Source: Hippasteria phrygiana (Eukaryota; Echinodermata; Asteroidea; Valvatida; Goniasteridae). Taken from it: a stretch of DNA of 64,000 bases. Shown here piece after piece: positions 54,068-64,000 of the stretch. Position numbers and translations under genes: made by a program. The DNA lies in the NCBI GenBank assembly GCA_037893225.1, contig JAZGUH010000116.1:4249046-4313045 (forward strand). The letters run 5' to 3'. Position 1 is the stretch's first letter. Every line of letters begins with the position of its first letter. The notes beneath the pieces were generated by a model. It saw only the letters and a list, made by a program, of their open reading frames with translations. It had not been told where the DNA came from and did no database searches.

Positions 54068-55610
54068 ATTTCTTATTTTTTTTTTTTTTTTTTTTATTTC
54101 TTTATTTATTTGACATTTCGATTTAACTTTGAATTGTCTATAACTTTCGCGTGTCTCCCACGATGGAATGATGAGACCTGCACTGGTTTGCTGGAATCCC
54201 ACATTGGGAGTGTCTATCCCGACCTCTGGTACAGACAAATGCCTCAACTTAAGCAGGGCGAGACTTTGGCAATAATCAGAGTAAATGTTCAGTACTTATG
54301 GGAAGGTGAACTCTAGAACTGCATTTAAAATAGGTTTTACGAAAAATGTACCCGATCCGGAAATTTAATTCTCAGTTGTCGATACAGAAAACCACTCACT
54401 AATGCCATGTTCTTGCAATATTTGCCAGCCAGATTTTACAGGAGTTTGTACTATTTAAATGATGCGACTGACGTCGCTTGAAATAGCGCTCAAACGTTAC
54501 GTCTATGCTAGACTGTGGGTGCTACCTGACTCGAGATTTAGGGGACGGGGACTCATAGCCTCGCGTCAGGAACATACAATCTAATGTACATTACAAATTG
54601 TTGGGGTCCCCCTCCCCTCTCAGGATTAATGGAAATAAATTTGAGGTTAATCTAATTGGCCAGGGCAGGGAAAACTACGGAATTGTGTGCACGGGGTGAC
54701 AAAACCAAAATTGTGCCTGACTGCACTATAACACCTCACCGGGAGTGGATTCTTGAGGTTGGCATGACGTGATCTGCCCCGTTGTTCTGGTTACGTGGTG
54801 GCGGCCGATGTGTATGTGTAGTTCCCCTTCGCAGTGCCTAGAAACCATTGATCTCCATGCAGAGTTTAGCTTCACCAGTAGTACAGGCAAATTTCCCGGA
54901 TGTCCGACTTCACAAATGGGGGATGATACACACATCAAGCTGTCCGAATTGGGCTGGTGATGGGGTCTGATCATAATGATGTTGGTGCGGGCTGGCATGC
55001 AGGCAGGGTGCAGGCAGGGTGCAGGCAGATGTGCAATGTTACAATGTACTATGTAGAGCCAGGGATTCCCTGAAAAACCTGTCATGTATGGGCCAAAGCC
55101 CAAAAGTATGGAGCAGCCGCTCCACTGTGGGTGAAACAGGTACATGGCGCCAGATGTGTCAGCGTGGTCAGTGGTCGACCCCCGAGGTGGTGATGCCCAG
55201 CCATGGTAGGGGTGTGTTACCAGTCCGGCAGTTGGGGTTGCGTGCTGGAGCGGTGCAGTCGTAGGTGCCGTGCCCCGCGTGTCATGGTGTGGTGCACGCT
55301 GGCTGCTTCGGTTACTGGACAGGGGTTTGTTTGCACTGGTCTGCGGCTCACGATGGTTGTACTTTGTTGTGTTAAAGCAGGGCAAGCTGAGACTGTTTCC
55401 CAGCTGGCCGTCGTTAATGGCAGCTCTCTCAAAGTTTCTTAATCCTCCGTCCGTGGTTTAAACGAAGGCCATGGAGGCTGTCGCTCCCGTTGGGGCCACG
55501 TCGCGATCAACGGCGGCGGACCAGGCGGCGCGGTTTGTTCGAGCGACTGGCTCAGCCACAGATACCAGCACTGGAGGGCGCTGTTCATTGCCCCGTCGGC
55601 TGCGGTATCA
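53036..55610. other. Non-coding region with T-rich tract
   Basis: Long T runs at 54036-54105 could be the poly-A of a minus-strand retrotransposed sequence. A 219-codon minus-strand ORF at 54726-55385 is Pro/His/Thr-rich with no recognised domain and is probably a chance ORF in GC-richer DNA. A short GGTGCAGGCAGG-type tandem repeat lies at 54998-55027. Confidence 0.45.
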
Positions 55611-56093
55611 GGGTGCACCACACTAATTCCAGCTCCATTGACAACAGTGTAAAATCAACAAAGTTCAGGGCCCAATAACCTGTACCCCAGCATCACTGGG
55701 GTCTACACAAACAAATGCCACTTATTGTCTGATCTTTTGTCTGTCCATTTCTTTTCTATTTTGGGGGGGTTAACCAATTACATTTTTAATTATTGACACA
55801 AAACAAACGCACCTCCCAAAAAGTCCTATTTCCCAAGCCGATCAACAGCCATTTTTAACATGGCATCCCTCCACTTTCTCGGGCAAATAGGACCCATTTT
55901 TCAACAGTAATTTTATCAAGTCTGCACACAGATGGAAGCCCAGAAACCAGGGAGTTGATGCTGGACTATGTTTACACAATCCCACAATTTTTTGAGGCAC
56001 AAACTCTCCTTTTTCAAAAAAAGTTGTGGGTATACATTTTATGTTGATGAGCTGGCGCATAAATTCGGACATGAATTAGTGTGGTGCACCCTA
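55611..56093. mobile_element. TIR element (MITE, about 483 bp) inside every satellite unit
   Basis: GGGTGCACCACACTAATTC at the start is matched by its reverse complement at about 56073-56091. In units two onwards the element is flanked by TA or TATA on both sides, the target choice of Tc1/mariner-like elements. In the first unit the left flank is unrelated DNA, so the array begins at the element end. No ORF with a transposase domain. The same element recurs at the start of each unit (57053, 58495, 59937, 61379, 62821). Confidence 0.8.
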
Positions 56094-59000
56094 TAAGGGC
56101 AGTCAATTTCTCTTTCTGGTTAATAAATGATGCTTTAAATGTAGAGAATCAGTCACTGATCTGATATCTGAAAAAAAAATTGAAAATTTCTATTGCGTTT
56201 GTCTATAACAAGGTCAAACAAGGTTGAGCATTTTCATGCTACTTTAAACAATTACAGAAAAAAACCTGCATGGCATCATGTGTACACCCTGTGGACAAGT
56301 TAGAAGTTATATCCGAATTCTCCCTCAAAAAGCTATTTTGATGTCTCACTTTTGATAAGAATTCTCACAGCTTTACAAATCATTTATTTAACAAGAGGGG
56401 GACAATTATACTATGGGCCATGGGGAAGCTTGACAAGAGAAAGGGGGGGGGGGGGGGGCGGGGTACGTGGGTTTTGCTTTCCCCATAACATTTCTAACCA
56501 TGCATTCATATTAAGTTTTGTGCTGCTTTATTGGGAGTAGAAAATACATAGGCCATTTTACTACATTATACTATACTTCAAAATATTATTTCACCTCTAG
56601 AAAGGGGGATGGGGGTGTGCGGGGCGTGGGTGGGGCGTGTGGAAAGGGCATTCCAGGCCAAGCGATTCACACACATCATGGACATGCCATAACCTGCCAC
56701 TACTGTCGGCGGAACGGGGGGGGGGGGGGGGGAGGGGGTTTCCCCTTCCCCCCATGCCCCCCCATGCCCCCCCCTCCATCCCCCCACTTTTTGGCAGCTC
56801 CGCATAAAGAAAACAACACCGCTGCAAAATCGTGTGCATGATTTTAAAAAACAACTGCATATATGCTTATTAATTATTGAGTTTACCTGATGTTGCCAAT
56901 TAAATGTCTCTAAATGGGTCATTGTAATGAAGAAAACTGTCTCTGAAGTTTGTTTTTATCCCGACAGCACTGCTACGACTGCATGTAAACAAAAGAAGCC
57001 ATTTTAAAATTCCCTCCACATGTGCACATGGATGCCGCCATTTTGATATATAGGGTGCACCACACTAATTCCAGCTCCATTGACAACAGTGTAAAATCAA
57101 CAAAGTTCAGGGCCCAATAACCTGTACCCCAGCATCACTGGGGTCTACACAAACAAATGCCACTTATTGTCTGATCTTTTGTCTGTCCATTTCTTTTCTA
57201 TTTTGGGGGGGTTAACCAATTACATTTTTAATTATTGACACAAAACAAACGCACCTCCCAAAAAGTCCTATTTCCCAAGCCGATCAACAGCCATTTTTAA
57301 CATGGCATCCCTCCACTTTCTCGGGCAAATAGGACCCATTTTTCAACAGTAATTTTATCAAGTCTGCACACAGATGGAAGCCCAGAAACCAGGGAGTTGA
57401 TGCTGGACTATGTTTACACAATCCCACAATTTTTTGAGGCACAAACTCTCCTTTTTCAAAAAAAGTTGTGGGTATACATTTTATGTTGATGAGCTGGCGC
57501 ATAAATTCGGACATGAATTAGTGTGGTGCACCCTATAAGGGCAGTCAATTTCTCTTTCTGGTTAATAAATGATGCTTTAAATGTAGAGAATCAGTCACTG
57601 ATCTGATATCTGAAAAAAAAATTGAAAATTTCTATTGCGTTTGTCTATAACAAGGTCAAACAAGGTTGAGCATTTTCATGCTACTTTAAACAATTACAGA
57701 AAAAAACCTGCATGGCATCATGTGTACACCCTGTGGACAAGTTAGAAGTTATATCCGAATTCTCCCTCAAAAAGCTATTTTGATGTCTCACTTTTGATAA
57801 GAATTCTCACAGCTTTACAAATCATTTATTTAACAAGAGGGGGACAATTATACTATGGGCCATGGGGAAGCTTGACAAGAGAAAGGGGGGGGGGGGGGGG
57901 CGGGGTACGTGGGTTTTGCTTTCCCCATAACATTTCTAACCATGCATTCATATTAAGTTTTGTGCTGCTTTATTGGGAGTAGAAAATACATAGGCCATTT
58001 TACTACATTATACTATACTTCAAAATATTATTTCACCTCTAGAAAGGGGGATGGGGGTGTGCGGGGCGTGGGTGGGGCGTGTGGAAAGGGCATTCCAGGC
58101 CAAGCGATTCACACACATCATGGACATGCCATAACCTGCCACTACTGTCGGCGGAACGGGGGGGGGGGGGGGGGAGGGGGTTTCCCCTTCCCCCCATGCC
58201 CCCCCATGCCCCCCCCTCCATCCCCCCACTTTTTGGCAGCTCCGCATAAAGAAAACAACACCGCTGCAAAATCGTGTGCATGATTTTAAAAAACAACTGC
58301 ATATATGCTTATTAATTATTGAGTTTACCTGATGTTGCCAATTAAATGTCTCTAAATGGGTCATTGTAATGAAGAAAACTGTCTCTGAAGTTTGTTTTTA
58401 TCCCGACAGCACTGCTACGACTGCATGTAAACAAAAGAAGCCATTTTAAAATTCCCTCCACATGTGCACATGGATGCCGCCATTTTGATATATAGGGTGC
58501 ACCACACTAATTCCAGCTCCATTGACAACAGTGTAAAATCAACAAAGTTCAGGGCCCAATAACCTGTACCCCAGCATCACTGGGGTCTACACAAACAAAT
58601 GCCACTTATTGTCTGATCTTTTGTCTGTCCATTTCTTTTCTATTTTGGGGGGGTTAACCAATTACATTTTTAATTATTGACACAAAACAAACGCACCTCC
58701 CAAAAAGTCCTATTTCCCAAGCCGATCAACAGCCATTTTTAACATGGCATCCCTCCACTTTCTCGGGCAAATAGGACCCATTTTTCAACAGTAATTTTAT
58801 CAAGTCTGCACACAGATGGAAGCCCAGAAACCAGGGAGTTGATGCTGGACTATGTTTACACAATCCCACAATTTTTTGAGGCACAAACTCTCCTTTTTCA
58901 AAAAAAGTTGTGGGTATACATTTTATGTTGATGAGCTGGCGCATAAATTCGGACATGAATTAGTGTGGTGCACCCTATAAGGGCAGTCAATTTCTCTTTC

Positions 59001-62000
59001 TGGTTAATAAATGATGCTTTAAATGTAGAGAATCAGTCACTGATCTGATATCTGAAAAAAAAATTGAAAATTTCTATTGCGTTTGTCTATAACAAGGTCA
59101 AACAAGGTTGAGCATTTTCATGCTACTTTAAACAATTACAGAAAAAAACCTGCATGGCATCATGTGTACACCCTGTGGACAAGTTAGAAGTTATATCCGA
59201 ATTCTCCCTCAAAAAGCTATTTTGATGTCTCACTTTTGATAAGAATTCTCACAGCTTTACAAATCATTTATTTAACAAGAGGGGGACAATTATACTATGG
59301 GCCATGGGGAAGCTTGACAAGAGAAAGGGGGGGGGGGGGGGGCGGGGTACGTGGGTTTTGCTTTCCCCATAACATTTCTAACCATGCATTCATATTAAGT
59401 TTTGTGCTGCTTTATTGGGAGTAGAAAATACATAGGCCATTTTACTACATTATACTATACTTCAAAATATTATTTCACCTCTAGAAAGGGGGATGGGGGT
59501 GTGCGGGGCGTGGGTGGGGCGTGTGGAAAGGGCATTCCAGGCCAAGCGATTCACACACATCATGGACATGCCATAACCTGCCACTACTGTCGGCGGAACG
59601 GGGGGGGGGGGGGGGGAGGGGGTTTCCCCTTCCCCCCATGCCCCCCCATGCCCCCCCCTCCATCCCCCCACTTTTTGGCAGCTCCGCATAAAGAAAACAA
59701 CACCGCTGCAAAATCGTGTGCATGATTTTAAAAAACAACTGCATATATGCTTATTAATTATTGAGTTTACCTGATGTTGCCAATTAAATGTCTCTAAATG
59801 GGTCATTGTAATGAAGAAAACTGTCTCTGAAGTTTGTTTTTATCCCGACAGCACTGCTACGACTGCATGTAAACAAAAGAAGCCATTTTAAAATTCCCTC
59901 CACATGTGCACATGGATGCCGCCATTTTGATATATAGGGTGCACCACACTAATTCCAGCTCCATTGACAACAGTGTAAAATCAACAAAGTTCAGGGCCCA
60001 ATAACCTGTACCCCAGCATCACTGGGGTCTACACAAACAAATGCCACTTATTGTCTGATCTTTTGTCTGTCCATTTCTTTTCTATTTTGGGGGGGTTAAC
60101 CAATTACATTTTTAATTATTGACACAAAACAAACGCACCTCCCAAAAAGTCCTATTTCCCAAGCCGATCAACAGCCATTTTTAACATGGCATCCCTCCAC
60201 TTTCTCGGGCAAATAGGACCCATTTTTCAACAGTAATTTTATCAAGTCTGCACACAGATGGAAGCCCAGAAACCAGGGAGTTGATGCTGGACTATGTTTA
60301 CACAATCCCACAATTTTTTGAGGCACAAACTCTCCTTTTTCAAAAAAAGTTGTGGGTATACATTTTATGTTGATGAGCTGGCGCATAAATTCGGACATGA
60401 ATTAGTGTGGTGCACCCTATAAGGGCAGTCAATTTCTCTTTCTGGTTAATAAATGATGCTTTAAATGTAGAGAATCAGTCACTGATCTGATATCTGAAAA
60501 AAAAATTGAAAATTTCTATTGCGTTTGTCTATAACAAGGTCAAACAAGGTTGAGCATTTTCATGCTACTTTAAACAATTACAGAAAAAAACCTGCATGGC
60601 ATCATGTGTACACCCTGTGGACAAGTTAGAAGTTATATCCGAATTCTCCCTCAAAAAGCTATTTTGATGTCTCACTTTTGATAAGAATTCTCACAGCTTT
60701 ACAAATCATTTATTTAACAAGAGGGGGACAATTATACTATGGGCCATGGGGAAGCTTGACAAGAGAAAGGGGGGGGGGGGGGGGCGGGGTACGTGGGTTT
60801 TGCTTTCCCCATAACATTTCTAACCATGCATTCATATTAAGTTTTGTGCTGCTTTATTGGGAGTAGAAAATACATAGGCCATTTTACTACATTATACTAT
60901 ACTTCAAAATATTATTTCACCTCTAGAAAGGGGGATGGGGGTGTGCGGGGCGTGGGTGGGGCGTGTGGAAAGGGCATTCCAGGCCAAGCGATTCACACAC
61001 ATCATGGACATGCCATAACCTGCCACTACTGTCGGCGGAACGGGGGGGGGGGGGGGGGAGGGGGTTTCCCCTTCCCCCCATGCCCCCCCATGCCCCCCCC
61101 TCCATCCCCCCACTTTTTGGCAGCTCCGCATAAAGAAAACAACACCGCTGCAAAATCGTGTGCATGATTTTAAAAAACAACTGCATATATGCTTATTAAT
61201 TATTGAGTTTACCTGATGTTGCCAATTAAATGTCTCTAAATGGGTCATTGTAATGAAGAAAACTGTCTCTGAAGTTTGTTTTTATCCCGACAGCACTGCT
61301 ACGACTGCATGTAAACAAAAGAAGCCATTTTAAAATTCCCTCCACATGTGCACATGGATGCCGCCATTTTGATATATAGGGTGCACCACACTAATTCCAG
61401 CTCCATTGACAACAGTGTAAAATCAACAAAGTTCAGGGCCCAATAACCTGTACCCCAGCATCACTGGGGTCTACACAAACAAATGCCACTTATTGTCTGA
61501 TCTTTTGTCTGTCCATTTCTTTTCTATTTTGGGGGGGTTAACCAATTACATTTTTAATTATTGACACAAAACAAACGCACCTCCCAAAAAGTCCTATTTC
61601 CCAAGCCGATCAACAGCCATTTTTAACATGGCATCCCTCCACTTTCTCGGGCAAATAGGACCCATTTTTCAACAGTAATTTTATCAAGTCTGCACACAGA
61701 TGGAAGCCCAGAAACCAGGGAGTTGATGCTGGACTATGTTTACACAATCCCACAATTTTTTGAGGCACAAACTCTCCTTTTTCAAAAAAAGTTGTGGGTA
61801 TACATTTTATGTTGATGAGCTGGCGCATAAATTCGGACATGAATTAGTGTGGTGCACCCTATAAGGGCAGTCAATTTCTCTTTCTGGTTAATAAATGATG
61901 CTTTAAATGTAGAGAATCAGTCACTGATCTGATATCTGAAAAAAAAATTGAAAATTTCTATTGCGTTTGTCTATAACAAGGTCAAACAAGGTTGAGCATT

Positions 62001-64000
62001 TTCATGCTACTTTAAACAATTACAGAAAAAAACCTGCATGGCATCATGTGTACACCCTGTGGACAAGTTAGAAGTTATATCCGAATTCTCCCTCAAAAAG
62101 CTATTTTGATGTCTCACTTTTGATAAGAATTCTCACAGCTTTACAAATCATTTATTTAACAAGAGGGGGACAATTATACTATGGGCCATGGGGAAGCTTG
62201 ACAAGAGAAAGGGGGGGGGGGGGGGGGGGGGTACGTGGGTTTTGCTTTCCCCATAACATTTCTAACCATGCATTCATATTAAGTTTTGTGCTGCTTTATT
62301 GGGAGTAGAAAATACATAGGCCATTTTACTACATTATACTATACTTCAAAATATTATTTCACCTCTAGAAAGGGGGATGGGGGTGTGCGGGGCGTGGGTG
62401 GGGCGTGTGGAAAGGGCATTCCAGGCCAAGCGATTCACACACATCATGGACATGCCATAACCTGCCACTACTGTCGGCGGAACGGGGGGGGGGGGGGGGG
62501 AGGGGGTTTCCCCTTCCCCCCATGCCCCCCCATGCCCCCCCCTCCATCCCCCCACTTTTTGGCAGCTCCGCATAAAGAAAACAACACCGCTGCAAAATCG
62601 TGTGCATGATTTTAAAAAACAACTGCATATATGCTTATTAATTATTGAGTTTACCTGATGTTGCCAATTAAATGTCTCTAAATGGGTCATTGTAATGAAG
62701 AAAACTGTCTCTGAAGTTTGTTTTTATCCCGACAGCACTGCTACGACTGCATGTAAACAAAAGAAGCCATTTTAAAATTCCCTCCACATGTGCACATGGA
62801 TGCCGCCATTTTGATATATAGGGTGCACCACACTAATTCCAGCTCCATTGACAACAGTGTAAAATCAACAAAGTTCAGGGCCCAATAACCTGTACCCCAG
62901 CATCACTGGGGTCTACACAAACAAATGCCACTTATTGTCTGATCTTTTGTCTGTCCATTTCTTTTCTATTTTGGGGGGGTTAACCAATTACATTTTTAAT
63001 TATTGACACAAAACAAACGCACCTCCCAAAAAGTCCTATTTCCCAAGCCGATCAACAGCCATTTTTAACATGGCATCCCTCCACTTTCTCGGGCAAATAG
63101 GACCCATTTTTCAACAGTAATTTTATCAAGTCTGCACACAGATGGAAGCCCAGAAACCAGGGAGTTGATGCTGGACTATGTTTACACAATCCCACAATTT
63201 TTTGAGGCACAAACTCTCCTTTTTCAAAAAAAGTTGTGGGTATACATTTTATGTTGATGAGCTGGCGCATAAATTCGGACATGAATTAGTGTGGTGCACC
63301 CTATAAGGGCAGTCAATTTCTCTTTCTGGTTAATAAATGATGCTTTAAATGTAGAGAATCAGTCACTGATCTGATATCTGAAAAAAAAATTGAAAATTTC
63401 TATTGCGTTTGTCTATAACAAGGTCAAACAAGGTTGAGCATTTTCATGCTACTTTAAACAATTACAGAAAAAAACCTGCATGGCATCATGTGTACACCCT
63501 GTGGACAAGTTAGAAGTTATATCCGAATTCTCCCTCAAAAAGCTATTTTGATGTCTCACTTTTGATAAGAATTCTCACAGCTTTACAAATCATTTATTTA
63601 ACAAGAGGGGGACAATTATACTATGGGCCATGGGGAAGCTTGACAAGAGAAAGGGGGGGGGGGGGGGGCGGGGTACGTGGGTTTTGCTTTCCCCATAACA
63701 TTTCTAACCATGCATTCATATTAAGTTTTGTGCTGCTTTATTGGGAGTAGAAAATACATAGGCCATTTTACTACATTATACTATACTTCAAAATATTATT
63801 TCACCTCTAGAAAGGGGGATGGGGGTGTGCGGGGCGTGGGTGGGGCGTGTGGAAAGGGCATTCCAGGCCAAGCGATTCACACACATCATGGACATGCCAT
63901 AACCTGCCACTACTGTCGGCGGAACGGGGGGGGGGGGGGGGGAGGGGGTTTCCCCTTCCCCCCATGCCCCCCCATGCCCCCCCCTCCATCCCCCCACTTT
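55611..64000. repeat. Tandem satellite, period 1442 bp, at least 5.8 copies
   Basis: Units start at 55611, 57053, 58495, 59937, 61379 and 62821; the last is cut by the window end. The copies have identical length and look nearly identical; the one difference I noticed is a C changed to G in the first G-run of unit five (near 62227). Each unit has a TIR-bounded part (first 483 bp), two G-runs and short ORFs that simply repeat (76 aa minus, 62 aa and 107 aa plus, 114 aa minus) and have no recognised domains. The near identity means very recent amplification, ongoing homogenisation or an assembly artefact. Confidence 0.95.

Noticed and set aside
54726..55385. A 219-codon minus-strand protein gene
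   Set aside because: Composition is Pro/His/Thr-rich without motifs, no splice context and no homologue recognised; likely a chance ORF in GC-richer DNA.
55842..63989. Repeated ORFs of 62-114 codons in the satellite
   Set aside because: They repeat only because the DNA unit repeats; G-runs create Gly/Pro tracts and there is no recognised domain or constraint visible.

Overview
The window looks like nuclear DNA of a marine invertebrate animal. It is AT-rich, gene-poor and packed with eukaryotic transposable elements. The palindromic hexamer TACATG is spread through the first 38 kb, and there are LINE, SINE, Ty3/Gypsy, hAT-like and Harbinger-like pieces. I see no bacterial operons, rRNA or intact tRNA. 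The species cannot be named from sequence alone; a lancelet, hemichordate, echinoderm or mollusc would all fit.

Layout. 1-6.7 kb: a decayed Ty3/Gypsy retrotransposon (gag with a MYND-type finger, protease, reverse transcriptase, RNase H), broken by frameshifts and by two inserted TIR elements, one with a clean 8-bp target duplication. 6.7-38 kb: non-coding DNA made of SINE and LINE scraps, TIR elements, foldback hairpins, a GC-rich minisatellite, an inverted pair of ACGTTG-rich tracts 10 kb apart, a 3-kb patchwork of duplicated modules rich in TGACGTCA, and two inverted copies of a Harbinger-like element flanking a possible spliced host gene (35.06-36.19 kb, minus strand).

38.7-51.0 kb is the centrepiece: an integrated Polinton/Maverick (adintovirus-like) element. 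It carries a protein-primed family B DNA polymerase, two tandem copies of a probable penton-type minor capsid gene, a large membrane-anchored protein, a retroviral-type integrase, a short membrane protein, the major capsid protein, an FtsK/HerA-type packaging ATPase, and two or three small downstream genes. Polymerase, integrase and one minor-capsid copy are broken; the major capsid protein, the ATPase and most of the small genes are open. Replication (polymerase), integration (integrase) and virion assembly and packaging (capsid proteins, ATPase) are represented. No adenovirus-type cysteine protease and no terminal inverted repeats were recognised. The most unusual feature is a short palindrome (core GCGTAGCTACGC) that recurs inside several coding regions of the element, twice encoding the same peptide TPY(E/G)RSYAST and once adding about 17 residues to the ATPase.

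51-55.6 kb is non-coding, with poly-G and poly-T tracts and a possible LINE scrap. 55.6-64.0 kb is a nearly perfect tandem satellite with a 1442-bp period, at least 5.8 copies, running off the window. Its first unit starts exactly at the terminal inverted repeat of a small transposon contained in every unit.
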